Positions 46,745 through 58,735 of a DNA stretch of 64,000 nt are shown here, one piece after another. Source of the stretch: Mauremys mutica (Eukaryota; Chordata; Testudines; Geoemydidae); assembly GCF_020497125.1 (NCBI RefSeq), contig NC_059077.1:22328840-22392839 (forward strand), read 5' to 3'. Made by a program: the position numbers and the translations under genes. The notes beneath the pieces are model-generated. The model was not told the DNA's origin and did not search any database. It saw only the letters and a program-made list of their open reading frames with translations. How positions within the stretch are numbered: position 1 is the first letter of the stretch; each line of letters opens with the position of its first letter.

Positions 46745-47071
46745 CTGAGTAACTCGTGGACTACAGCAGGAATGCAGGTTGAGACTCTGGTTCCCACACT
46801 CTCACTTGCTCGTCCTTTCTCTGCTCCTCACTCAACCGTCCTAACCATCTGCCTTTTACATTGTCCTGTCAGAACTTTCTAGATGCTTTTTTTTTTACTA
46901 CTACACATCCTGTTCATGATTTTACTACACATTCATTCATGCTTTTACCTCAGAGTTATGATCTGCTGACCTATCATGTGACCTGCAGCATCCAGTAGTG
47001 GAGTGACTTTTGCTTATTCAAAATGGAAGCTAGGGACACAAAATGGAGTTTGAGAAAATTCTCTGGTATCA
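46745..47071 (-). repeat. 5' LTR of the endogenous retrovirus (minus strand)
   Basis: Matches the repeat at 36421-36865. The shared part ends at 47071 with plus-strand CTCTGGTATCA, so the minus-strand LTR begins TGATACC. The gag-like ATG at 46692 lies just inside. The inner edge is not resolved; no convincing primer-binding site starting TGG was found immediately inside, which leaves the LTR length approximate. Confidence 0.65.
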
Positions 47072-48670
47072 CTAACAGGCATTGCAAACCAAAAGAGAAA
47101 CAAAAAGCAAGCGCTAACAGGTACAATGGTTGCTATTGCTCTCCAGTGTTTTTATCCGTCCCAGCAGTTTCTCAATGGCAGCAGATACAGGAATTACTAC
47201 CTCCATTCATAATGATACCTAAGGTTAGATTCACAAAGAAATGCTGTAGTTTTGCTTTGTCTAAAACCAGTTTGTGGGAGTCATAAAGCTGTTGTGTATT
47301 CCTCTCCACATTGAGGGAGGGGGTGAATTTCATGAGCTTATGCTGTACAGTTCTCTGTGCAGCACAAGATGGTATAATTTTGGGTTTACACTGCAGAGGG
47401 GGTGCATGCTGGAGTAGCTGGGAAGTTCCCTAGCTGGAGCCTTTCCATGCAGGGTGGGTCACGGTGTCTGCATATAACTGCAGCTGGGAGGGTCCCTACC
47501 TGTATGTGGGCTGGGCAGCTTGTCATAGAAGTACAGTGTAAAGGGAGCACAGGCTGGAGGATCAGGGGGGCTCAGTGGTACCCCAGTTCCAGGTGGCATC
47601 CCACGGGGAACCAGTCACACACGGACATGTGCAGGGGGTAGAGAGGCTCCATGGGACCAATATTCCATCCACTGCCCAGGAGGACAGGGAGTGGGCAGGG
47701 ACTGGACTTTGCTTCCCACTGCAACCTGCTGACTATTGGAGTTGATCCAGTGCAGAAGGGTAACAGATTACTTTCCTGCCCAGAGCAAAGAGGGAACAAG
47801 GATCACAATTCCTTCCCTGGGCTTTGTCTAAGATGGTGCAGCTATGCACTTCCCCTGACCGTGGGCTAGAGGTGCTTGCCATCCAGCCTGATTGGATTCA
47901 GGTGACCAAGCACACAACCCATTAGAAATAGCTGAAGTGAACAATTGATGAACAGCCCATGCTCTTAAGATTTTTCACCACACCATTTGGCAATCACTTA
48001 CAAATAATGGATACTTTCAAAGGAAACTAGGACTCTTCCTGATGATGCATTAAAAAGAGGCAAATTTATATTGAATATTCATAATAAACAGTGAGCCCAG
48101 CTCTACACAATATAAAACAAAATTATATCCATCGATTACTGCTTCCCTCCCCACCGAATCTCCTGTCCTGCACAATCAAGACCAGCATCTCTTTAAGAGT
48201 GAAAAGAGTCATACACATCAACAAGCATTCCATCCTGCAGCAAGTAACTCCAGCATGGAATGGAATCCTTCCAGCTGCCTTCACCCCTCCCTTTCTATGT
48301 CCTGTGGAAGCTGGAACACCCATTCCTATCAACATTTCCCACTTAATTAATCTTTTGATGTGGGTGTGAATGTCTGACTCCACAATAAAGGCAAAGAGAA
48401 TTTAATTATCCCTAAAGCACCAAGTTCCACCCTTATCCCAGGTGTAGCTATTGAGCTCCAGGACACTTCAGTTCTTACCCATAAGGCAAGATGAAGTGGC
48501 AGCCAAAAAAGCAGAAATTGATTCCAAGCATAGTTTTTTTTTTAACTACACAATTTAGAGTATAATAGCTAATAACAGAAGAAAGCAGATGAGATAAATC
48601 TCTCAGCCGTATCTCATGCCTGAATATGGTTAGGGATGATTTAGATATACTTCGTTGTGCCTCAGAGCAG
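47072..48670. other. Unassigned stretch
   Basis: No supported gene. Around 47385-47545 the opposing phrases GGTTTACACTGCAGAGG and GTACAGTGTAAAGGG hint at a short TIR MITE, but the interior is not recognised. Confidence 0.4.
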
Positions 48671-48735
48671 GGGGCTGGACTAGATGACCTCTCAAGCTCC
48701 TTCAAGCCCTACATTTCTACGATTCTATGATTTTT
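48671..48735 (+). mobile_element. CR1 or SINE tail fragment
   Basis: GCAGGGGGCTGGACTAGATG followed by ACCTCTCAAGCTCCTTC and ending ACGATTCTATGATT is the 3' end shared by CR1 and the turtle SINE. Only the last 65 bases remain. Confidence 0.75.
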
Positions 48736-50669
48736 GTTGGGACATCTGCGCTATGCAAAGGTGCATCAGTGGTCTTCAAATAAACCACCAATGCAACATT
48801 TAAATGAGTGTCTTGAGCAGCATCAAAACAGTTCTGAGGGTGACAAATTTGTCTGAGGGGAAATTGAACTACTTGATTTAACTGAGAGTTGCTCTTATCC
48901 AATCTAAAAGAATAGCTTTTTTTTTTACCCAATGAGCAAGTTCTCTCACCTGGATAGATGGATAAGCTGGGCATACCATGTGCCTAGATACCATGAGGAT
49001 GGAATGTTCACATTCTAGCAAGGTCCAGCAGGTATATGTGTCATACAGCGTGTCTGCACACTGAATCTCTTGGGAGCCTCCAAGTGAGGCACTTATGGAC
49101 ATGGACATTTCTGATGGCAAGAGATCCAAACTGTCCTTAGAGTTATATGATTGGATAGGTTAGTCAATGGACTATACGTTCAACTCTAGATTGCTAGTCC
49201 AGATTTGTATGGAAAGAAGGTTACCATGTGATGGCTGTTCAGTGGCCTGAGTGAAATGAATATGCTAGTCTCTCTGCAATTCCAAGAGGACAGGTATCTA
49301 CTTCACCAAAAAAGACCATTCCAAATGGCATTAAGTGCCACCCCTGTTGGTAATCTCAGCCAAGAGATCAATGATTAAGGAGCATATTGGGCCAAATTTT
49401 GATTGCAGTTACACCAGTGTAAATCCAGTTATGTTAATGAATTTCTCCAGATTTATGGTAAAAGCAGAATCTGAAGTATCCTTGTTTGTTAATCTATCTA
49501 CCATGCTTCTAGGTCACTTATCACCGTACCAGCTAATCACAGTAGAAAACATTGATATGGGGAAACTTGCACTGTTGCTATATCCCTTATGTAGGTAAAT
49601 AATGTGGTTTAAGGAATAAAATGTACATAATAGAAAAACAATTATCCATAGGGTTAGCCAAGAAAAACTTGGCAAAAACTTGAATTGCCATAGAGCTAGA
49701 AAGTTTATAATGTATCTTTCTCATATTTCATCTCATCAGCCAGAGATACATGTGAGCATTTTAATTAGAGGTGGGTGAATAACTAAAAAAAATGTTCTTG
49801 AACACTTGTTCCAAATTTGGAACTGAATTGAGTTGCACTTAATTTATACCTTTTTGTGTTCAATTTCTGCAAATAATCTTTCAAGCAAGCATGCTGGCAG
49901 GAATATTCACCAAAACTGCATATTTTAAACAAATTTTACAGAATATTTATGGAAAACCAGTTGAATTCATAATAAGCATAAGCTGGAGCAGACATTTTAC
50001 TCTGAGTCAAGCTCATTCTGTCAGGGAACAAGCACATACCATGTGACCTATATATAAATATCTGATCACAGCATGTTTGAATATCCCATTGTGAACATCA
50101 AATAGCTGAAGTACTAGTCCCTGTGAACACACTCAGAATTCCACAGGCTGAAATATGTTTGTGTAAAACATTGGTTAAATTATTCTGAATGTACACAGAC
50201 AATTTTGGAGGAAAAGCTAAACTTAGCTAATAAATTGTTCATTACAAATAGTTCTCTCAGATCTTGTTTTAATAAACAGTGACATTTCAGACACTGCAAT
50301 ATTACTATTTGAATATTCCTGGTTTTAACAAACAGCAGGCACTAGTACAACTTTTCATATTTTGAGATGTGAGGACTACAACTCTAATGTGGATGGACTG
50401 CCTATAGGAATTATAGCCATCTTTTATGATTGACTTATTGCATATTTAAAGTCTAGAGTGTGATTGATTTAGTTGTAAGGAATATGGGTACATTATGTTC
50501 TTTTAGACCTATCAGCGCTGATTCTATACTATAGAAGTCAGTAGGAGTTTTGTCATTGTTTTCAGTGGGAGTAGGATTAAGCCCACAGTGCACCTCTTAC
50601 AAACATTCATCAAGGGTCCAATGTTACATTCCTTGGCAACCAAAACTCCCAATGTCATTTAGTTATTGA
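48736..50669. other. Mostly unassigned; one old foldback MITE
   Basis: The stretch 49388-49475 (GGGCCAAATTTTGATTGCAG, then TTACACCAGTGTAAATCC) is a copy of the foldback family described at 14158-14284. The remainder shows no gene or nameable repeat. Confidence 0.5.
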
Positions 50670-51950
50670 GGCCTGGTCTAATCTACAAAGTTAGGTCAAC
50701 ATTAAGTCGCCTTCCATAGACCTATTTGTACATGTCTATGCTCAAATTTGTCTCCGGCCAATGTAAGTGCCCCGTTAAGGCGATTCAGTAAAACCACCTC
50801 CCCAATTGGCATTGAGCAATGATCGACTTATAGAGGTCAACACAGTGTGAGTGTAGATGATCGACTTATAGAGGTCAACACAGTGTGAGCGTGACCTATG
50901 TCAACCCCAACAGTCCTCCATCAGTTGTCCTACAATGCCCAGCATTGACTGCTCTGCTCACAGTTGTGAACTCCACTGCGCAGGTGTCACAAAAACGAGA
51001 AACCAACCCCCATCTTAAAACACCATGCATATTTTTGAAATGCCTTCTCCTGATTGCCCAACTTGGCAAGCACCCCTAGCAGCTCTTCCTTGTTGCATGC
51101 AACTGCCCAACCAACCATGCCAGCTCCATGCACTAGGTGCACTCCTGCCTGGAGCAGACAGGAAGTATTGGATCTCCTGGGCCTGTGGGGAGAAAAGGCT
51201 ATGCAGGCACATCTATGGACTAGCTGTAGAAATGTGGACATTTATGAAAAGATTGCACAGGGGATGCAGGTGAAGGGGCATGACAGAGATCAGCAGCAGT
51301 GTCCTGTGAAAGCAAAAGAATTGTGGCAGGCATTCCACAGGGCCAGCAAGGCCAGCAGTTGATCTGATCCGGTGCTGGGCTGCAGATCTGCCCCTTTTAC
51401 ATTGATCTGCATGTGACGCTTGGTGGAGATTCCACCAGCACCTCACAGACCACTGTGGATACTTCTAAGGAGCCCGAGACCCCTGCCAAGAACAGAGAGG
51501 AGGGAGAGGGGGTGGGAGATGCGGCGGGATCCAACTATGCTGCAAGTCAGGACCTGTTCAAGACTCTGCCAGTCTAGCCAGTCCTGCCAGCTGAGCATGG
51601 ATGAGCCCTACGAAGGGGAAAGGACTGCAAGTAAGTGCATGCATGCATTTCCCCTTACAATGTTTCAATGTAAAGATGGTGCCTGGCCCATCCCAGCTAA
51701 CAAGATACAGGTATCAACTCTTCATTGTTTTAATTGTCTCAGAAGAGGTAGTGGTACAACAAACAAAGGTAGAGTTGGTGTCTGCTTGTTACTCCCTTTT
51801 AGGATTAACTTGTGGGAGGGACATGTGGAGCAGTTTGCTTATGTACATAGGGATGTCCCTGATGAGAGAGATCAATGAAATTTTCAGGGAGAGACTCAGA
51901 AATCCTCTCCTGAAGGTTTCTAGGGATGGTTGCCTTATTATCACGACCGG
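50670..51950 (+). mobile_element. Second Harbinger-family element, 3'-truncated
   Basis: The left end GGCCTGGTCTAATCTACAAA (50670) resembles that of 37842-42720. Subterminal sequence carries TAGGTCAAC and GATCGACTTATAGAGGTCAA motifs, the latter in a 38-bp tandem duplication (50821 and 50859). A Myb/SANT-like exon follows. Beyond a splice donor near 51634 there is intron-like and then unassigned sequence; no right terminal repeat or transposase is visible, so the right half is lost. Confidence 0.83.
51117..51634 (+). pseudogene. Myb/SANT-like exon of the second Harbinger element
   Basis: The frame from ATG 51117 reads MPAPCTRCTPAWSRQEVLDL, continues as LGLWGEKAMQAHLW and DIYEKIAQGMQVKGHDRDQQ, and stops at 51362. 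It is the trihelix Myb-like domain found in Harbinger accessory proteins, with the W-x-E-V-L-D-L start and the C-x-V-K-x-K-E-L helix. After the stop a second in-order segment (TTVDTSKEPETPAKNREE, about 51450-51505) continues to YAASQDLFKTL, as in the family. A splice donor AAGTAAGTGC lies near 51634. The premature stop and lost frame make it non-functional. It is a different subfamily from the copy at 38232. Confidence 0.83.
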
Positions 51951-53418
51951 GACATGGGCGGTCTGACCTACTGGTTCAAGCAAGAGTCAGGCCAGGTCTG
52001 ATACCAGGCAGCAGGAACTCACAACTGTGAGCAGAGCAGTCAGAGTCCAAGGCAACCCAGATGGCAAATTGGGAGTCAGGCAGGGTCAAGTTACCAAGAG
52101 ATCAACAGCAAGGAGCAGGTATTGCAGGGGAACATATCCAAAGCCAGGAGATCCCAACTGCATGAACAGCTTCCTGTGCTGGGTTTATATAGAGGCTGTG
52201 AATCAGTCAGCACCTCCACCCTTCTGCCAATCAGAGTCCAGGACTGGAGTCCTCTGTCAGGGTTTAGCTTTTATTCTGGCAACCGCTAACAGGTTACTGG
52301 GAGGCAGGTTGGAACTTATTTGTGCCTAAGAGCTCTGTAGACCACCATGTGTAAAACAGTGCCAATATTCAGTGCCATTGCCCTATACTTGTACCCATAG
52401 AAATAGGGACCAACACTTTTTTTTTCTTTCATGCAACTGAAAATCTTGATGCTCTCCTCCTCAGATGCAAGTTACCTTTTAAAATTTTAATTTTAACTCC
52501 CTATTTTGTTATTGAGAAATGTCACCCTACTGCACCCATGCCCATCAGCTGAGATGATTACATGTACATCTGTCATTTGACATATTGGTGGGGGGGGGGA
52601 AGAGTCATTCATATGGACTGCTTTCATGGGGCTATATCTCCAGCTTTGAAAATAAATGTTTTGGCTTTGTCTTCTTGACATTTAGTTTTGATAGTGATTT
52701 GGATGTGCTTCAGCATTTGTCTAGCAGCAGGAAATAACTACCCTGGGGTGTTTTATTCAGTTGATATGATCTCTGAGTTATTTTCCAGAAGGACCACACT
52801 ATTAAACTTAATGGAATTCTTGTTAGGATCACTTGCCACCTCCTGGTCTTTCCTCCTTTGAGCACAAACAGTTCTAAATGCTCTGCCTTTCTGCAAAATC
52901 TCATGTACCGCAGCAAATGCAAACACTTTACATTTATTGAAGGGCTCAGTTACAATAATATTTTCCTTTTACATTTTGTTCTATCTATAAATCTTTTTTA
53001 TGGCAGTTTAAAAAAAATAAGTAAACCTCACATGACACTTTTATTACTTATTTATTTAATATCTCAAATTAACTGTCCTAGTGCTGCAATTTGGAGGTTA
53101 TGCAAACTTAAAAAAACCATACCATGCTAGGACTGTGGTTACTATAGACATGCTGGAATCTAATTGCCCCTTAGAGACAGCACAGCATGGTCCGTGCTTT
53201 ATACCTGACCAGCTCCAAGGACTAGTATAGAGATGATTAGAGTCCCACATCTTGTCCTTCTTTGCTCCTCTCAGAGGGACGCTGGCCCTCTGAAGGAGTC
53301 AGGGACTCAGTCTATCTCTGACAGGCTCCATAAGGGGGAATGAGGCAACTGAAACCTGTCAGTTTCACCTGGCACTAATTAACTCACTTGGTAACCAGAA
53401 TTGCTGTTTTCAATGTTG
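51951..53418. other. Unassigned stretch with a possible promoter-like segment
   Basis: Around 52185-52200 the sequence GGGTTTATATAGAGGCTG resembles a TATA box, and the flanking 52000-52330 has the look of a repeat (possibly LTR-derived), but I found no partner copy. A poly-G run lies at 52591-52599. No gene is supported. Confidence 0.4.
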
Positions 53419-53611
53419 TTGTAGCATGTTGGTCCCAGGATATGAAAAAAACAAGGTGGGTGAGGTAACATCTTTGCTGGACCAACTTCTGTTGGTGAGA
53501 GACAAGCTTTTGAGCTCCATGGAAAAAGTGCTTTGTGGAGCTTGAAAGTTTGTCTTTCACCAACAGGAGTTGGTCCAGTAAAAGATATTACGTCACCCAC
53601 CTTGTCTCGCT
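53419..53611. mobile_element. Foldback element, second copy
   Basis: Same family as 7956-8125. The left arm ACAAGGTGGGTGAGGTAACA (from 53451) pairs with the right arm ending TTACGTCACCCACCTTGT. TTGGTCCCAGGATAT precedes the left arm as in the first copy. Confidence 0.85.
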
Positions 53612-54295
53612 GAGTAAATGGGAGGCAGTTCATTAGGTAGGGCACCACCAGGCTTGATAAAAAGCTACTCCAAGTGGGGGGCTAGTTAGGGGAACAGAGG
53701 CTCCTGGGGAGAGGAACAGTTCCCAGAATGTAGAAAGAGCTCCTACAGCAAAGTTTTCTCAAGGGGTAGCTGTTGAAGGTGGGTGAGTTTCCAAAAGGAA
53801 GGGATTATGAATGCTAAGTCTCAGGGAAACCTGGTTCTTATGAAAGACTTCACCAGGCAGCAGCATAAGCCATTGACAAAGAGGAATTATGTGCTGTCCT
53901 GAGGAAGGGTCATTGTGGTTCAGTGTCTGTGGGGACCTTGACCCAAGAGGAGAGACCCTCCCACAGTGACGAGAGGCCCTGACTCCAGAAAAGGGTTCTG
54001 GGTCATGAAGGCCTCACTTGTAAGGGATCTTGGACATAACTGGGGTTGATGGACTAGGGCTGACTCAGCCCTTTCACCCTCCAGCTAATGATGCTGAGAG
54101 GGAGGCCTATTTGTGAGATGTTCCACCTCTGGGGCTAAATAACCTAGACCTCTGAAGGGGAGCTGTCAATATACAGGCCTCATTAGGCGCATTGAAACCC
54201 TTGCTTGGGGAAACTGAGGCAGAGATGCAATGGTGGTGTTGCGCCAGGCCACCAGGGGGTGCTTTAAGGGTCAGTGCTCCTGTTACAGGCACCTA
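53612..54295. other. Unassigned, possibly repetitive
   Basis: Purine-rich, moderately GC-rich sequence with no coding signature. A GATAAAAAGC TATA-like motif near 53656 and a TGTTACAGGC end near 54281 would fit a solo LTR, but there is no duplication or partner to support that. Confidence 0.35.
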
Positions 54296-55614
54296 GGGCT
54301 AGATCCACAAATGGGACATAGACAGTGCAACATGGGGCCTAACTTCAGGCACCCTGCTTCCCAATGGAATCCAGAGCCTTGAGTTAGGTGTCCAGCCTCC
54401 CTATACAATGCATGGGTGAAGTTAGGCATCTAACTCCAACCCAGAGTTAGGTGCCTCCCTCAGCTCAGGATTTACAGTCTCCCTGATGCCTAAGCCAGCT
54501 CATCACTTTCTCACAAAGGAGGAGTGTTATTGGTACCCCTACCACAGTAGTCTAGTGGTTAGAGCATGGCGCCCACAATGTGGGATACATGAGTTCCCAT
54601 CCCCTCGCTGCCTGATTCAAAGAAGGGACTTTAACCACAGCATCCCATCTCCCACATGCATTTCCCAACCACTGGGCTATGGCTATTCTGAGGTGTGTTC
54701 CTCTTGGTCTCTCCTGTTAAAGCTGTTCCACTATGTATAAGATGCTGAAACATTCATTGGGCCAGAGAGAGTGTGATTGTATAGCCCAAAGCACTCCCCT
54801 GGGGTGTGGGAAAGTCAGGTTCTTATCTGTGCTCTAAATCAGACAGAAGAGGATTCAAACCCAGGTCTCCCACATCCTGGGTGAGTTCTTATATTAAGGA
54901 ACAAGGGGAGCTTCAGCTGTCCTGTGTGTGGCCCACTCTGGTAGACCTGCTCTAAGGTGATATCTGAGCAAGCCTGCTGGATCAGGCTCCATAGGTCAGA
55001 TAGACAGCATAGCCCCTAGTTTGTGAATCCCAGAGCCACCCCAGAGGGGGGGGGCATGTAGGGCAATTTGCCCCAGGCCCCACAGGGGCCCCCATGAGAG
55101 TTTTTTGGGGGCCCTGGAGCAGGGTCCTACACTCACTTCGGGGGCCCCGGAAAACTCTCACGGGGCCCGGGCCTCTGGAGCTTCTTCCGCTCCGGGTCGT
55201 CGTCGTCAATTCGGCGGCGGAGGGTCCTTCCACTCCGGGACCCGCCGCCAAAGTGCCCTGAAGACCCGCAGTGGGGGGTCCTTCCGGCACTTTGGCGGTG
55301 GGTCCCGGGGCGGGTCTTCAGTGGCAATTTGGCGGTGGGGGGTCCTTCCGCCCCAGGACCCACCGCTGAAGACCCCAGGCCCCCTGAATCCTCTGGGCAG
55401 CCCTGGTGAATCCTGCTGGGGCTTAGGTGCAAGCTAGAGATATGTGCCCCTTTCAGAAATGCAGGTGGCATGGGATCTTATTGGCAGAAACTTTGGGACT
55501 TTAGGTGCTTGCAGGGCTAGGCAGCAGCTAAGCAGGGATTTTGAGGATCTAAATTTTGGACTTAGCTGCCTAAAGTTGCAGTTAGTTCCCTAAATCCTTT
55601 TGTGGATCTAGCCC
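54296..55614. mobile_element. TIR element interrupted by a hAT MITE
   Basis: The left end GGGCTAGATCCACAAA (54296-54311) is matched by the inverted right end TGTGGATCTAGCCC (55601-55614). The interior holds two tRNA-like or MIR-like segments (about 54540-54660 and 54755-54880), and the piece at 5884-6100 is a fragment of the same family. A hAT MITE (55031-55405) has inserted into it. No transposase is encoded and the superfamily is unassigned. Confidence 0.72.
55023..55413. mobile_element. GC-rich hAT MITE with perfect 8-bp target duplication, nested
   Basis: The element is 55031-55405 (375 bp), from CAGAGCCACCCCAGAGG to CCTCTGGGCAGCCCTG. GTGAATCC flanks it at 55023-55030 and 55406-55413. 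The interior contains repeated GGGTCCTTCC and TTTGGCGG motifs with inverted partners. Frames of up to 112 codons on both strands are GC-driven and not genes. Confidence 0.92.
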
Positions 55615-56940
55615 CAGTCACTATGAGGATGCTAAGAGGGAGCAAGGATTGGATCCCAACAGAATTCTGACCAAACACGCTGCATGGAGCAAGAGGCGGG
55701 ACAGGCTTCTGGGCCCTCTCCTTCCCTTATGTACAAGAGGGGCTGCAGGGGGCAGCCAGAATCTGTAAAGGTGATACTTGCAGCAGTAACATCAAATCAG
55801 CACAAGACACTTTTAGGGCTAAATTGCCAGTCCTAGAGGCAACACATTTTTATGTGTACTTATTATATGCTGTAGACTCTGCAATTATATATGTGGAATT
55901 ACAGGGGGTTGAAGGAGCAAGAGATTCATGTACATTTTTACAAATGCATCTATTATACTCATGGCTGAAGACTTGCCCTTTGGTTTTGATTAACTGTTCT
56001 ATGTCTGGCTGTATATAGCAAGTCTGACAATAAGATGTCATGAGACTCATGTTCAAGATAGATGTGTTGGCCTCTGCACTTCTCGAGACAGGCTGAGTGC
56101 AAAAGGGTTTTGCGTTTGGGTTTACTTTGCATTAGCACTGAAAACTTGTCCAAACCCCTTCAAAACTCTTTGAGTCTCCAAAACTAGCAGAGAGAACAGA
56201 CCTCCTTGTGGTATTCGCACTTCCAGCTGCAGCCAGAAACCAGAAGTGAAAAAGACTTAGTCAAACATTTCAAAATCTTAAAGTTGCAATTTAGGTTTGG
56301 CTTTAGAAATGGGTGAAGGGTCAAAGGGGATTGGGAGAAGGGTAGAGAATTCTTATTTTTCCAAAACAGTTTGCCAGTCACTAAAGGTTAAATTCACCCT
56401 ATGCAGCAAGGCCCATGTCCCACTTAAGCCTAAAGGAGTGAACTTCACTCACGTCGAATAATCAAACAATTGATGTAGCAAACTTTATTCATTTTGCCCA
56501 TCTCGAATATCAACATTATTTTTTGTTATAAAGATGAATTGAAAGGCTTTTATCTGCCAACAGCTCAGAGCAAACTTCTAGGTTTCTTCTGCAACAGTAG
56601 ATAACTTTCCTAACACCTAATCGTAGTATAAGGAATGTAGCTCCACGCTCTGCTTGCAGTATTAGTTTTTGATGCAGCAAAAATCCAGAGGTATGCAGTT
56701 AGGTCCTGGCAATTAAGAGAAGGAGGCTGATTTGCAGCCATTTGATTTTAAAATATATTTATTAGAAAAGGGCCTAGACCCAAACATCCTGAACTTTGCA
56801 GCTGGTCCCTATTTCTGTAATGGGCTGATCCAAAATCCCAGATCCAAACACCTTCGCATCTGAGAAAATGTTGTTATGGATCAGAACTCTGCAGCCCAAG
56901 CTTATCCCCGAAAGTTTATTTGCAATGTTTAAGGCTCTGT
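55615..56940. other. Unassigned stretch
   Basis: No gene or repeat recognised with confidence. Confidence 0.5.
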
Positions 56941-56946
56941 GTATGG

Positions 56947-57105
56947 GACTAAATCTGATCTCATGCAGGTGTGAATAAGGAGTAATTCCACTGAAGTCAA
57001 TGGACCAGATTTTAATTTCTCGTTACTTTTACACCAGTGTAATTCCATTCACTTCGAGTCATTTCTGATTTACTCTGGTTGCATAAGGTCAGAAGCAGAC
57101 CCAGT
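56947..57105. mobile_element. Old foldback MITE copies, GGCCAAATT family
   Basis: Contains CTGAAGTCAATGGACCAGAT and TTACACCAGTGTAATTCC, shared with the other members of this family in the window. It may be two partial copies side by side. Confidence 0.5.
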
Positions 57106-57943
57106 CTCTTGAGGATTTTAGTTTTCCTTTTAATTTAATAAAATCCTGGCACAGCATTATAGAAACATCATGGGATTTTTCTGCTAAAAGTGCTAGTAAA
57201 ATGTTACCAGAGCAAATGAATGAAAAAATTCTCTAATATCTCTAAGTAGAAATGCATGCCATGAGCTGAGAAAGAAAAGAAATTTTCTTCAGCACTAAAT
57301 CATATTTTACAGTTTAATCATCTGGAAGATCTCCATATGTCATATTTATATTCACTTCCTATTTAATGCAATACAGATTTTTCAAATGCATCAACCTTAA
57401 AAGAAAATAGCATATGGAGAAGGCTACATCGTTATTTTATTTGATGAAATGGTATGCTTTTGTTTTACGAGGAATTTTAATGCAAAGACACTGAAACAAG
57501 ACTGTTTTCTTATATCAACTTTTTTCAGTTTTCATTGCCCAGCCAAGAATTGAAACGATATCAGAAAATATGAAGGCTTTATGTATTCTTTCCACGTCAA
57601 TGATTTAGTATATTCAGTAATGATAATGAATATAAAATTTTACTTGAATACTTGATACTGGAGTCTGAAGTTCTGAAAGTGCTTTCTTCTAGTCTCTGTG
57701 CTGTTTAAAAAAAATGCAACTACTTACGTTTTTTGTTTCAAAATGCTATCCGATAATTGGATATGTCACAGTGCTATTGTAATCCAAGCTGATATATACA
57801 CGTTTGCTTTTCTGGGGATGGTTCAGTCACTTCTGGGATTAACATGTACAGTAACGCCTCTTAATAATGAAAGACTGATTAACATTTTAGAGACTGCAGG
57901 GGGTGACAAGATAATGGCTGAGTCTGTGAAACGCTGTGAAATT
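57106..57943. other. AT-rich stretch, nothing recognised
   Basis: No coding or repeat signature. Confidence 0.5.
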
Positions 57944-58022
57944 GGACCAAATTCTGCCATCAGTTACACTTGTGTAACTCCATTGATGTCATTGTGATGT
58001 AACTGAAGTCAGAATTTAACCC
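57944..58022. mobile_element. Old foldback MITE copy, GGCCAAATT family
   Basis: GGACCAAATTCTGCCATCAG at the left pairs with AGTCAGAATTTAACCC at the right; the core is TTACACTTGTGTAACTCC. Confidence 0.65.
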
Positions 58023-58735
58023 AGAGTTTAGCATCATTAATCACAGAAGATTTTAAATAAGTTGATGGCGACTGTGTAAGGCCATCTGTGTACAAATACA
58101 AAATGTGAAGAATGAGATCTAGTTTTGTATACATAAAAAGAATTATAGAGGCAGATCACAGAGCCACTTTTATATAACCAGATTGTCAAATTCAAATCCG
58201 ATGGCAGTAGATGAAACTCCTGCGGGAAATCTCTGGACCAAATTCAGTAGTGATGTTACTGTGATGTTGTTGCATACAGGGTGTAAACTGGATGGAAAAC
58301 AACTGTAAATGATACCCTCTCCCTATTTATGAGAGAGTGCAGGGGGTGAGCCTGCACTTCGATTATTTGAAGGTTAATTAGTACCCCAGGAGAAGCTGAC
58401 TGTGGTAATGGGGTAGTGGGCTGGGTGGGGTAAACATTCAGTTGGCCCTATCAGCTCAGGGCTGATAAACAGAGATACAGGAAAGAAGTGCGGGGGAAAA
58501 GAGAGAGAAACAGGACTAGCTGGGACTAGTCACACAGAGAGCTTAGAGTGGGAAGACCTCTGTTTCCTACAGGTCCTGCTGAGAGAGCCTAAACCCTGGC
58601 AAATATTGTAAATAGGTGGGAGCACAGGGAGCTATGGTGATATCAGTGAAGTGGATGGAAAATAAAACGTCACTGCGAGCACACCTAGAGGACTCTGTGC
58701 AGTTTCTGTAGGATAGAGGACAGGGATGTAACAGG
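58023..58735. other. Unassigned, partly GC-richer segment
   Basis: 58300-58735 is more GC-rich and purine-rich than its surroundings and contains AATAAAACGTCAC near 58661, a possible poly(A) signal, ending with GATGTAACAGGG. It could be the 3' part of a retroelement. No gene is supported. Confidence 0.35.

Larger units (their letters stand above)
36421..47071 (-). mobile_element. Degraded endogenous retrovirus split by later insertions
   Basis: Direct LTR-like repeats bound a region whose minus strand carries, in retroviral order, gag-like pieces (46692-44353), a possible protease trace near 43560-43510, the start of an env-like frame (43026) and the end of env with a membrane anchor (to 37386), followed by a polypurine-like tract. 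I see no recognisable reverse transcriptase, RNase H or integrase, so most of pol appears to be missing between about 43500 and 43030. A 4.88-kb Harbinger (37842-42720) sits in env, and a hAT-like piece plus a SINE (45423-46026) sit between gag pieces. All genes carry stops or frameshifts. Retroviral class is not assigned. Confidence 0.68.

Noticed and set aside
36421..47071. The two LTR-like repeats as unrelated solo copies
   Set aside because: Same orientation, matching outer edge, a purine-rich tract in the right place and gag- and env-like pieces in order between them favour a single provirus, though this is not proven.
47402..47869. Several frames of about 75 codons on both strands
   Set aside because: They overlap one another and lie in a possible old MITE region, with no protein signature.
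54982..55471. Frames of about 100-112 codons on both strands
   Set aside because: They are produced by the GC-rich hAT MITE at 55031-55405.
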